Part shown: one piece after another, positions 21,557-32,615 of the stretch
Layout of the letters: each line of letters begins with the position of its first letter
How positions within the stretch are numbered: the first letter of the stretch is position 1
From: Dipteris shenzhenensis
Taxonomy: Eukaryota > Polypodiophyta > Polypodiopsida > Gleicheniales
NCBI GenBank assembly: GCA_047967505.1
Contig: CM106539.1
Strand: one strand, 5' to 3'
Length of the DNA: 64,000 bases
Notes under the pieces: generated by a model
What the model saw: the letters and a program-made list of their open reading frames with translations, nothing else
What the model was told of the DNA's origin: nothing
Databases searched by the model: none
Position numbers and translations under genes: made by a program

Positions 21557-23700
21557 GGCCACCATCGCTCATACAAGATTCCACCCCGAACAAGCTATCA
21601 GGACATAGCCCAAGTGGGAGCTATGCAATAAAGACAGAAGGTTTGCAATGTCAGTCGAGACTCTTTTCTTCAAGACTATGAAAATTCTCATCTGCCAAAT
21701 ACTTTCATTGTCTTGGGTCTGAATGAGAAGAGGACAATTGTAAGGACAACAACTATAAGCAAAGATAGTTGTGCAGAACACAAACATCGAGAAACTACTA
21801 CAATCAAACATTGGGTATCGGGATTTCACCTGCCTACGAACATCAGTAGACTACAAGCAACGTTTGAAGAGAAATGTCTTTGCAATGGTCAGGCAACTAG
21901 GTGCACCAACATTCTTCATCACGCTATCGGTCATAGAAAAACGTTGGCAACCACTCCAGGCCTGCTAGCAATAGTTGCGCAAGCAAGGGCAACAAGACCC
22001 AAGCAACCAATCTACCGAACACGCAAATGAGCTGACCAGGTCTGCCAGCAATAGTTGCGCAAGCAAGGGCAACAAGACCCAAGCAACCAATCTACCCAAC
22101 ACGCAAATGAGCTGACCCAATCACTACCGCTCAATATTATGTGCATAAATACAAAGCTCTAAAAACATTACTACGCCAGGACGACAACATACTAGGCGAA
22201 GTGCAAGACTTCTTCTTTGTGACGGAGTTCCAGAATAGGGAAAGCCAACACGACCATGGACTGCTCTGGGTCAAGAACACCCTAACCTATGGAAGCTATA
22301 ATGACGAGGACCTAATGCATTTTGTGGACAAGTACATTGCAGCATATATTGCCTTGCTTGACATTACGCAAAATGACCTACAAACTCATAGGCACCGAAA
22401 AACATGCCAAAAGAAAAAGACTACATGTAGGTTCAACTTTCCAAGGCCACCAATGCGCAAAACAACTCTGCTACCTCCCTTGTTAGACTAGCACAACATT
22501 CAAAAAGCACATCAAAACTACAAGTACATATATTCATCATTGCAGGATGACAAGAACAAAGCCCTGGACTACGATCAGGTGCTCGAACAAATTTCAACGT
22601 CCGAGCTTGAATACACCGAAGCAATATGCAGCAAGATCTCGCAACTCACCATTTTCTTGAAAAGGCAACCAAAGGATGTAAATACAAACAACTTTAACCC
22701 TGCTCTTTCTAAGCTTTGGGATGCAAACATAGACGTATAGTTTGTCTTAAACCCTCACAGAGAAGCATCGTACTGTACATCATACATTACCAAGGTTGAC
22801 AAAGAAACAAACAACGGTAATAACAGAGAGCTTTAAGCGTAGTGACCCCGCAAATGAGTGCATCCGAAATATCAGAAATGCGATATTGAACACCCAACAC
22901 ATCAGCGCCCAACAAGCATCCTATCTTTGCCTTTCACTACCGCTCTCAACTACTATGAGAGGGTTCTTGTACATTAACACTAGTAGTCCCGAACAAAGAT
23001 CTATGCTACTAAAACGATGCGCACAACTTGAGCACCTACATCTCGACAGCACATATGTTTTCTTTGATGACATAATCACCAAGTATAAAAATTGGGATGA
23101 GGGACTCGATGACACTTGCCTCGTTGCATTTGCAAGCCAATATACAATAACCAAAGGAATACCCAAAAGAAGAAAAACGCGAAAAAATAATTAGATTCAA
23201 TAACTACAACGTTTTAAAAGACCCAAAAAATGACTACAGGGAACAATGCTTGCTATACCTCCCATTTGATGCGCACGAGCACTAAAAAACTGAGGAGTGC
23301 AAAACTTGGAAAGATGTTTATGAAGCCAACAAACACATAATCGAAAACAACTGTAACATGTTTCAGAAGCTTTTGCCCCAAAATGCACGCTCCAATAGCA
23401 GCAACATTGCAGAGACATCTTCAACATCCACACAAGCACATGCATCAACTGAGAAATTTAACCTCGGAAACGAACCAATGATGCAACATACAACCAAGCC
23501 AAGCCTGCACATATAACAACTCCAACATCAAAATTTAATAAACGAGACATACTATGCCATGATTAAAAAAATGAATAGCGAGCAACGGCTTATATTGGAT
23601 GACCTTCTACTCAAAAAAAGACTATAGCCACAAAAACCAATCCACCTATTCGCAGCAATACTAATTGGGCTGCGAACAAGCCGTCCATGGACATTTGACT
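21557..23700 (+). pseudogene. Helitron-like N domain, Rep HUH nuclease and helicase stub
   Basis: RNVFAMVRQLGAPTFFITLS (about 21850-21930) is the Helitron-like N signature. An 80-bp tandem duplication follows (21961-22118). Rep: FFFVTEFQNRESQHDHGLLW (22214-22273) is the HUH motif, with Asp in the middle position. ASYCTSYITK (about 22768-22797) supplies the paired catalytic tyrosines. A TAG at 22738-22740 replaces the usual Gln before FVLNP, as a C-to-T change would. 22796-23194 gives the conserved SAQQASYLCLSLPLS and LVAFASQYT blocks. MNSEQRLILDDLL (about 23570) is where the helicase should begin; no Walker A motif follows. Confidence 0.85.
21961..22118. repeat. 80-bp tandem duplication inside the Helitron
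   Basis: AGCAATAGTTGCGCAAGCAA at 21967 recurs at 22047. The two copies differ at a few positions (CTGCTAGC vs CTGCCAGC; CTACCGAAC vs CTACCCAAC). It interrupts the frame between the N domain and Rep. Confidence 0.93.
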
Positions 23701-23719
23701 AAGCTAATTTTGGAAACGA

Positions 23720-24340
23720 ACAAAACAAAAAAAACAAGCTACAAATCCTAAACTCAAATAGCATCTTGGTTGCTACCATGTTATGCCTTCAAGAAACACA
23801 CACAAAAAACCTGCCAACTTTAGCTTTACTGCAATTCAAAAACATCACAACAACAGAAGGCCTAAGCCTCTCCACATATTACAAAGACAACCTCACATTA
23901 CTACATCAAAAAACAGTAGCTGAAAACAAATGCGCAAGCTTACTAACAACATTTCGTACACAAAACAAGCAAGAAATCAACATCATAAACATATACAAAT
24001 GACCAACTACAAAAATAGATACACTAGTCCGAAACATACAAACACAAATGGACACAATGGACAAAACAAACACCAAGTACATCACAGGTGACTTCAACAT
24101 TAATTACCACGCCAATACGGCATCAACACAGAAAATCAAACAACTCATGGCACAATACAATATGCCGCAACGAATAACTATACCAACAACACTTCATGGA
24201 GGTACCATTGACCAAATATGGTCAAACAAACAAACAAAAATAGGCACAAACTATGTCTACTACTATACACTACATTACTCAACAAATAAAACCCACTACA
24301 ACTCAACTACAACAACAAACAACAAAAGGCAGGCCAATTG
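23720..24340 (+). pseudogene. EEP-family endonuclease domain of the Helitron
   Basis: MLCLQETHT (catalytic Glu), INIINIYK, YITGDFNINYH (Asp/Asn of the metal-binding loop) and GGTIDQIWSN are the successive motifs of the exonuclease-endonuclease-phosphatase fold found at the C-terminus of Helentron proteins and in LINEs. A stop (TGA near 24001) divides it. The last motif (SDH in active enzymes) is not recognisable in YYTLHYSTNKTHY. The orientation, the short distance to the Rep-helicase junction and the shared codon style (Thr/Asn/Gln-rich, CA-rich) argue that it belongs to the Helitron, not to a separate LINE. Confidence 0.78.
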
Positions 24341-26109
24341 AAGGAACTTCACCTTGTTTCTCTAAAGGGGCTTTAACATTCTTAACCACTGTAGGGGGTC
24401 GACTTCGAGAGCTTTTGTACGCGCTTTCTGCAAAGCGTTAAGGGAGATGTGCACGATTGAAGCAGCTGCGTGGGCTTAATTAACGGAATCTGAGCCTCAT
24501 GTCCGACCTAGGAAACAAGGATGGTTCTCCAGCACCTAGGCGGGATCATTTCAAAGTCTCAGGTAATTTGTCCTTCGTCGAGCGTCTTTAAAGTAATTTA
24601 CATTACACTGCGATGAGGAAAAGCAGCATGCCCTGATTGACGATTTTGCAAATGTTTTTTTTAAAAAGCGACCCACGGTTTTCAACAATTCAAGTGTCCA
24701 GAAGCTTAGCAATGTGGGAACCCAGGTGAGGCTCACAATTTGGGCCTTTGCAAGGGGTGGGGCTAGTTGGACCCCCTTCAAGATCTGGGAAAGGGTATGG
24801 GCCCTCCACCCCCAGAATTGGCAAGGTGCATGTGGATGAGCCTTGGGGGACTCTGGTGGACAGCGAGTGCACAAGTCTCTATAGGCCCTTGGGTGAAAGA
24901 AGGGGAGCCACATGGTATAGGGCTGCATGGGAAAGAGGAGAAGAATTACTAAAGGTGATGGAGAGTGTGAAGTTTGACTTAATCTTCATGTGGCTGTCTC
25001 CTTCTACTAAACTGTTTCCCGCCGCAAACGTTGATTTTTAAAATAACCCCAAAATTGGATGAATCGGATTATCCATTGAAGGGAAAGCTGTTTCTTTTAA
25101 TTTTTTGATTCCGTTGATACCAAATTGGTAAGTGTTTGAGACCTTCCAAATTGTAGGAAAGTTGTGACCTAGGTTTTTGGGAAACTGATCCCAAGTCTTC
25201 TCCCAATCTTGTGTACAAGTTGGCTGTCCCAAAACTCAATATTCAGCTAGAAATAGTCTTTAGAAGTGTGATCAGTACCCTGATGGATTTCAAAGGGCTT
25301 TACTCTGTCGATGTCCTGGTCTGTTCGGAGTGAACTGTTGATGTCCTGGTCTGTTGGGAGTGAACTGTATGCATCAAACATTGTTAGAACAAACATAAAA
25401 CCTAAATTTTACATAGGGAACTAGTGTTAGAGGGAATTGGTGTTGCAATCTGCTGCCCAAACTGAAGAAATGTATCATGGAGCTTGGAGGATAATGCTTC
25501 TGGGAACTGTGCCTGCACATCCTGAGATGCAGGAGAGAGAGGCTAAGTAATAGGAACATCTATACCACCAGTGGATGCGCCCACTGTGGAAAGCAAATGC
25601 TCATGCTGAGCAGCCCCATCACTCTCATGCAGTGCTCTCTCAACACCAGAGGCGCGCTTGAGTGCCATGGTAAACTGTCACGATAATGTGGAATCCGAAT
25701 GCACCAAATGTCCTGCAAGAAGATCCCAATCTGACAGACACAGCTGCCCCACAAACGAGTATGAATGCAAGGTAAAGAGAGGAATTGACTCGGAGAAACT
25801 GCCATAAAAAGTCTGCTGCAAAGGGCACCTGATACAGTGTATTGAAACACTGTAAATGTCGATGGAGAAGCTTGAGACTAGGGTCGATGAAGAGGCTTCA
25901 AAATGGAGCCCGAATGAGTCCGATCCGGACTGTGGAAGGCTTTTAAAAGAGGCTAGGAAAACTGTCTTTCTTGCTCTCCCTTTTTTTTTTCCCCCGGGGG
26001 GGGGGGGGCTTAAGTCGCCTAGGACAGTTAGGACAGTAAGACCTCTAGGACCGTTAGGACAGGTGCCTTTGTCATCATGCCATGTATTAAAAAAATATCT
26101 GATGAGCTC
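24341..26109. other. Unassigned sequence
   Basis: No recognised coding frame. 25302-25369 holds a direct repeat of about 34 bp around GATGTCCTGGTCTGTT. 25979-26010 is a T-run, C-run and G-run in series, followed by several TAGGACAGT words (26018-26063). It may contain the Helitron 3' end, for example the small stem CGCTTT-CTGC-AAAGCG at 24421-24436. Confidence 0.45.
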
Positions 26110-27090
26110 TTATTGAAGCCTTTTCCTGAAAATGTTCATCAATTTTTTAATACCAAGCACGATCAAACCATACAAAGCTTTTCGTAGTTTGCAGACCTTT
26201 TTCTCGTTACCTTTCACCTCAACCCCAGGAGGATGAAAAGTGGAGTATTGTGTCTTTGAATGCCCTTCTCTTTACAAAATTCATAAATTATGTTGACTTG
26301 TATTCTTCTCCTTCATCTGATCTGAGTGCCTTAACATGCTTGCCAGTCTATTTTCAACCATGTCATTGAATTCTTTAAACTTAAAAAGTACTTACGAGTC
26401 TCAGACTTCTCCTTCAAGAAGTACACCCCACGTCTTCTTAAAGAATTTGTCTATAAATGTCAGGGGGGAAAACTTACCCTCCTAATGATTTGACATTCAA
26501 AGGACCACATGGGTCAGAATGTATCAAGTCAAGAGTATCTTTTTCCCTTGAACATTTCTTTAGGAAGTTTTCATTCTGTACTTGCCCATCGAACATCCTT
26601 TGCAAATTATCTTCTCATGTCTCAAAGATGAGGCAAACCATTCACAAACATTTCATGTTCATTAGAGCTAGACTTTGCATGTTCAGGTGGCCAAACCTTT
26701 CATGCCACAAGATCTCTTTCCTGCTAAGTTGAGAGATGTAGGCCTTAAGACAAGTAAAGATGTCAGTATACAAAGGCCTTCTTCCACAATTCCCCTTTTC
26801 GAAATCATCAGCCTTGTCTTAAATAAGACATCAAATGCCACCTTATTATGTTTAGTGATGGCACGAGCAGATAGAAGGTTTTTATTCAAACTTGTTGGAA
26901 GATACAAAACCTTATATATCTTTATTAGCATTTGTATTAGGATATTACCAATATCCTTGATTTGATGAAGTCTGGAATCTCCTAGTTCTACATTGTAACT
27001 ATCACTTTTCTCTATGTGAGAGAACCACTCCTATAGTCCTATCCTCACCAAAAGGCTGCTCAAATGCTTCTCCATGCAAGACAACTCTTC
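26110..27090 (-). pseudogene. Condensed, decayed Copia pol remnant
   Basis: Read on the minus strand from 27090: the end of a protease region (GDS..HQIKDIGNI), IYKVLYLPTSLNKNLLSARAITK, the GAG-pre-integrase GHLNMQSLALM-like stretch, integrase (LDLIHSDPCGPLNVKSLGG), then HPPGVEVKGNEKKVCKLRKALYG of RT at 26130-26250. Integrase runs straight into RT, so the integrase C-terminus and the linker are lost. Frame changes are numerous. No LTR identified. Confidence 0.8.
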
Positions 27091-28740
27091 CTAAATGGAA
27101 TATGGAGGATTATATGGTAAAATTCTACAAGTTCCTCTCCCTTTTGGTTCAGTTTGCACATGGAGCTGCCATATTTCTATATTTTGTTCATTCTAGCACC
27201 CTACTGGCTGCAATGGAAGTGAAAATAGAACTTTTGAAGAATGTGCATAGAAATGACTTCTTTGCACTTTTTTTACAACGCACTTTTTACTTTACTTTAT
27301 GGAAGGAAGCTCATAGATGATGGCTGCTCTGTACTGCGACCTCTTTGGAAGTGCTGGAGTATACAGAGGTGCTGCTGTTCTGCTTTTCAGCCTCTACATC
27401 AAGATACAAAGTCTGCTGAAACAAAATCTGTTCTGAAACCAATATCTCTTCCATCCATTCAACAAAAGGTAGTCCTTCCTCTATATTGTGCTGTAAGTGC
27501 AAAACAAACACAAGATGTTAGCCCAAAAAGGGTGAGAATGCCCCATGTTCACAAAAGATAACAAGCATAAGACCACTTGGTGTGAGAATACTCATCATCA
27601 ATATCCATTAAAGTACTCTGGATCTACGGCTGACGGGCTCTCTCAAGACTTTTTCCAAGAATATCATGATGTGTTGGCTCTTATCTTGAGGCTTTACAGC
27701 TGAGGACAGCTAATTCAATAGCACAGTAGTATTGTGACACAGATAAAAGCATGTATCCTTCTCAAGTAATTAGTTATTGTTAAGTTTTCCTTACTTTGAG
27801 ATATCTAGGTGTTGGTCAAGGATGCTTACTTCTACCAATACTGTAACTAAAGGTGCAGCTGAGAAGATGGGGTTGACTCAGTGACTCCTTCAGGATTGAT
27901 TAACCTAGTTTCTGTAACAGATTTTCAACAACTGGCAGATACCAATGGAAAATCACACCTCCACTCCCAGGTCTCTCCAACATCTCAACAGAGAGTCGCT
28001 AAATAGCTAGGATAGCACACCTAAACGTACGTATGACTTTAAGGTGTGAGCTAGTACATGAGAACTGACACGCATGCAACACAACGATAATGTGGCAATA
28101 GACTCGGAGTTGTAGGTTAATGCCGTATGCAAGTGGACCTCTCTCAATAATGTCTCCAACAATAGGCACTGCTTGATTGTGTGCAACTGCTTGACGCTTA
28201 GGTCATGCCTTTATGACATATGTTGTGTGTTCAAGGGTTCTCAGTGGATTGGCCAGCAGCTGCGCTAACTATCTGACAAGGGCAAGTAGCCTATGCCTCA
28301 GTATGGGGACAGCTAGGGTGCATTCTCTGCACTACGTGGAGGTTTTATGGCAGATGCCCAACGCTCAGCAGGATTTCAGCCCTTTATCAGCCTCAGTTTG
28401 AGCAGCTGGCTCCACAGTATGGGATTATCAAGGCGTTGAGGACGCATTCTCTGCAGTACTGGCCCTGCTATCGGACTTGATGCCATTTATAGTTTACAAC
28501 TGTCCGCACCTCTGCAGATGGAGCAATCTATTTTGGGCCGACCCACCACTGGTGTGCATTCGATGAGTGCTCCTTGCCTGCATTTTTTAGGGGTTCACTT
28601 GGAAATCCACAGCAGTGGGAGAGAGGTCAATCCTTCTCTATGTAGTTCTTGGAGAGCGAGATGTATTTGGCGGGTTTACATAGCCAGGGTTTCATGCTCC
28701 CATTCCACTACCGATGAGTACTTATAGCCATACATAGCCC
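27091..28740. other. Unassigned sequence upstream of the chromovirus
   Basis: No recognisable protein. The stretch from about 28200 onward may be the decayed leader and gag start of the plus-strand Gypsy1 element. No LTR pair was found. Confidence 0.4.
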
Positions 28741-30560
28741 ATGCATCAGAGTTTTGGCTCTACATCTCATCAGAGTGTTGACTATGGACAGCAGCCCGGG
28801 GTTGATGAGATGCTGTTCAAGGCATTGTGCTCTTACCATGCTTTACCTATGTCCATCTGCGAGGAGATGCCATTCCATCATTACGGGAACCATAAGCCTG
28901 ATGATGCCCGTGTATTTGAGAGAGGCCAGAGCAGGAACTATGCAGCAAAAATGTCAAGGATAAGCTCACTATGCACAGGTTCAAAGGTGACACTTGTACA
29001 CCTAATGACGTGGAGGAGTGGCTCATGAAGCTGGAAGATTACTTCTGCTTGTACCCCAAGTCTGATGAGGATTGCATCATTTTTGCTGGCATACATATGC
29101 AGGATTATGCTCACACATGGTAGCGGTATATGAGGGGTTTGTTGGATGTCAACATCTCCTAATGTCACTTTAGAAAGAGAGAGGGCCTTTGTTGTGGTGT
29201 GCCCACCTAGAGATTGGTTAGGTTAGGGTTCAAAAAGGGGGCCTTTGCTTGTGGGTGTGCCCGTCCCCCCTGAGGGTAGTCAAGGGTAGGGCAGATATGC
29301 TGTTGGGTTGTGTGGCCATCCTGGGCCCCTTGCTGGTCCATCTACTGTCTCATGGTAGCTCTCACGGAGGTGCACGCTACTAGACAGCCTGGGATGCCTG
29401 CTTGGCCAAGTGTATGCTGCAGCCCCAGGTCCTGTGGGCCCTTTATAGGCTGAGGTGGACCAACCTGCTGGTCCGCCACCTAGGCTTGCTGGTCCAGGGC
29501 ATAGGGAGGGGGGAGCACCACCTTATGTACGGCTGGGTGTAGCCCATGTGGAGGGCTTGAGACAGTCAGCCCTAGAGCCCTGCTACCCGACCTGGAGGGC
29601 AGGGCGTTAGCCCTTGCAGGCCCCTATTTGTAAGGGAGGTGTGTCGGCCCACGCTACTAGGTGGTCGGCTCCTAGAGCAGGGGGTTGGCTTTGTTGCCTG
29701 CAGCCGACTTGGGGAGGGGCGGGCTATAGAGGCCCCCCTCCTTGCCTCTCATTTCATCTCAGCAGTGGAGTTGTTTGGCCCTATGTATAGTAGAGGTTTA
29801 CCTCACCGCTTGGGGGTTTTTTCTTGCAGTTTTGTCCTCTCTCTCTTTCCTTTCCTGTTTGGTGTGTGTGAGGTTGGCTCGCTCTCTCTCTTCATTTCCG
29901 TTCAGTTCCGCTGCAATTCTCACAGGATTCACCTTAGAAGCCAACCACATGGAGGGATTCAAAGAACTCATGGTCACTACCTTCGTATATTAGAGCATTA
30001 TTTGGCTGAGTTCTATGCCTTATCACAGACCGGAACAGTCCAAGAGTATCTGCAGCGTTTTTGGAGGCTCTATATGACACCGTGTGCCTAGAGCCTCTTT
30101 GTGGAGCATCATATTGCCATGACATTCCATGCACGGGATGATGCGGATGGAAATGCTCTTATGGCTGAGGAGATTTATTGGGATGCTCAGCCAGCACTAT
30201 ATGATACCTCCCCTGCTGCATTGACAGGAGTGCTGAGACAATTAGATTAAAGGGTGAGATCAAGGGCCGGACTGTTCACATGCTTGTGGACAGCGGGAGC
30301 ACTCATAGCTTCATCAACACCAAGAGTCAAGAGCTTGCAGAAGGTGGGGCTGGTTGCGACAGAGATAGACCACGGTTTAAGAGTCGAAGTGGCCAATACA
30401 CAGCATATGATCAGTAGACTATGTTGCTAGGGTGTGAGGATCAGGCTCTCTGATGACTATGATTTTGCAAGAGATCTTTTTGCACTGGTCCGATTGATGT
30501 TGTCTTGGGCTGCAACTGGATGAGATCTCTCGGAGAATTCAGCATGGACTTGAATACCTT
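28741..30560 (+). pseudogene. Gypsy1 gag and protease
   Basis: Gag: FKGDTCTPNDVEEWLMKLEDYF (about 28975-29045), then, after a ~770-bp insertion, FYALSQTGTVQEYLQRFWRL (30005-30070), the typical retrotransposon gag helix region. Protease: VHMLVDSGSTHSFIN (about 30276-30320) contains the DSG active site. Stops near 29122, 30091 and 30249 and frame changes prevent expression. Confidence 0.8.
29165..29935. other. GC-rich insertion in Gypsy1 gag, LTR-like
   Basis: Separates two parts of gag. It is GC-rich, with purine/pyrimidine tracts and a TATA-like GGCTATAGAGGCC (29724-29736) followed by CCTCCTTGCCTCTCATTTCATC. That resembles the promoter-proximal part of the Copia E LTR, so a solo LTR of a related family is likely. 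Exact ends and a target duplication could not be set. Confidence 0.45.
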
Positions 30561-30639
30561 TGACACTCCACTTTGCACACAGGGGTAAGCAAGTGATATT
30601 ACAGGGCATGACAGCCTGGAAAATGCAGGTCATTTGGGC

Positions 30640-32576
30640 AAGACAGTTGGCCAGAGAGCTCAAGAACAGGAATGCCATCTATACCCTGAATGTGTCTGTA
30701 GCTTAGTAGTTCCCCTTGTGCATGACTCAGATATGCAAAAATTGCTCTCTGAATTTACTGATGTATTTGCTGATATGCCATCTCAATCGCCGACCAAGAG
30801 GGATTTGGATCATGCGATTGTTCTGGAGCCTGGCAGTAAGCCCATAAACAAAGGCCCATCCTGTGTTTCTAAAATTAAGCGGGAGGAAGTGGCAATACAG
30901 CTGCGAGAGTTGCTTGAAAAGGACAAATATCTCTCATAGCACTTCTCCTAGTGCTTCTAGTGAAGAAGAAAGATGGATCGTACCACACGTACATTGATTA
31001 CAGGGATCTCTAGAAGGCCACTATCAAGACCAAGGATTGATGAACCTATTCTAATCCCAAGGATTGATGACCTGTTGGATGAACTCAAGGGTGCTCATTT
31101 TTTCACAAAGATCGATTTGAGGTACCTTGCTGAGGTGGATGCTGTGTGATACATATACTTGCTTGTGCATGATAGTTCTTGCGCGCGGTTCATACTGTCC
31201 TAACACCCGTTTCAATGTAGGCTTGTCTTTGTTGTGGACATATACCTTTGCCTATGGCATGTGCGGCATTCATGGCTTAAGAACTTGGTTAGGAAGGTGC
31301 ATGATTGGCCCACTCGAGCATCCATGTTCAAGAGCCTTGGAGCCATAATGAACATGCGTGGTTTGCCTGGGCAACCAACGAAGACCCAAGAGGACCACGC
31401 GAAGGATTTGGTGTCTAGTTTGATGCTAGACTTCGTGCATCAGGTAGATTTTATATCCTACTTTAGGAAGACCTAGTTGCCACACTTAGGTTAGCTCGAT
31501 TTTTTCTTGGGTGCATAACTCTAGGTTTACATGGATGTCCTTGAATCTAGGCGCTACTATCAAATCAGGGTGAAAGAAGGAGATGAGCATAAGACAGCCT
31601 TCCACATAGAACGGTGCTTGTATGAATCCAAGGTGATGCCTTTTGGATTGAATAAAGTATCGGCCACCTTCCAGGTGCTGATGAACAAGATATTGGAGCC
31701 ACTTCTTTTTAGATGCATGCTAGTTTTCTGTGATGATATCCTCATTTACAAAGGATAGGCAGGAGCACATTAGAAATTTTGAGGATGCATCAGCTTTATG
31801 CAAAGGCCAGCAAATGCACTTTAATGGCAGAGGCGGTTGAGTACCTAGGGCATATTGTGAGTAGACATGGCATTCAGGTGGATCCCGCAAAGATGAAATG
31901 CATTAAAGATTGGTCACAGCCACAAAACCCCACTCAGTTGAGAGGATTTTTTAGGTCTTGCTTCCTTCTACAGGCGTTTATTCGCAAATTTGCCAAGAAA
32001 GCAGCTCCTTTTACTGACCTCTTGAAGAAGGATGCTTTTGATGTGGTCAAAGGATGCACAACGCAGTTTCGAAGATCTGAAATTTGCCTTCACTCGTGCA
32101 CCTGTCTTGGTATGCCCTGATTATTCACTGTGGAGGTAGATGCTAGTGGCAAAAGATTGGGGGCTGTTTTGAGGCCGAAACATGGCGTAATAGCCTTGGA
32201 AAGCAGAAAGTTTGATGCCAAGGGACTCAATTACCATGTGTATGATCAGGAGATGTTGGCTATCTTGCATGCTTTCAAGAAATGGCACTATGTGTACAGG
32301 AGCAAAATTAACGTGAAAACAAATCATAGGACACTCAGATTCTTCCTCACTGAGCCAAATTTGTCATTTAAGCAGAAGAGGTGGTTGGCTGCAGTTCAAC
32401 TTTATGATTTTGACAGGGAAGGAAAATGTGATTGTAGATGCCTTGTCCAGGGTGTGGGCTTGCAATTTATATGCTATCTCCACCATATATCAGGAGTGGA
32501 TTCATGGCATTCAAGAAGAGTATATGCAGAATTCCAAGGCAGCTCCCATATTTCCAGATTTGTAGAAGCCTTCTAG
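30640..32576 (+). pseudogene. Gypsy1 reverse transcriptase and RNase H
   Basis: FTDVFADMPSQSPTKRDLDH, then VKKKDGSYHTYIDYRDL, LLDELKGAHFFTKIDLR (to 31121), a 429-bp interruption, YYQIRVKEGDEHKTAF, PFGLNKVSATFQVLMN and the catalytic VFCDDILIY (31726-31752). RNase H follows: YLGHIVSRHGIQVDP, EVDASGKRLGAVL and TNHRTLRFFL. At least five frame changes or stops. Confidence 0.87.
31122..31550. other. 429-bp interruption of Gypsy1 RT with GT...AG ends
   Basis: Lies between KIDLR and RYYQIRV, codons normally adjacent in RT apart from one residue. It starts GTACCTTGC and ends TTGAATCTAG; removing it restores the frame (429 = 3 x 143). No recognised protein or target duplication. It could be an insertion, or a sequence spliced out of the genomic RNA. 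Confidence 0.6.
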
Positions 32577-32615
32577 CCAGGGTAATCCGGAACTCAAATT
32601 GCACAATGGGCTGTT

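Larger units (their letters stand above)
19961..24340 (+). mobile_element. Helentron-like Helitron, coding region decayed
   Basis: On the plus strand, in order: SANT-like and basic N-terminal region, Cys pairs and DUF6570, Helitron-like N domain, Rep HUH nuclease with a two-Tyr motif, the post-Rep region up to the helicase start, then an EEP-family endonuclease. Rolling-circle Helitrons encode Rep fused to a Pif1-like helicase, and the Helentron branch adds a C-terminal endonuclease. Here nearly all of the helicase is missing. Terminal signatures (TC/CTRR or Helentron ends) could not be fixed, so the coordinates cover only recognised coding sequence. Confidence 0.85.

Noticed and set aside
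24748-25041. 97-codon plus-strand frame
   Set aside because: No family resemblance, no supporting context, and overlapping frames on the other strand.
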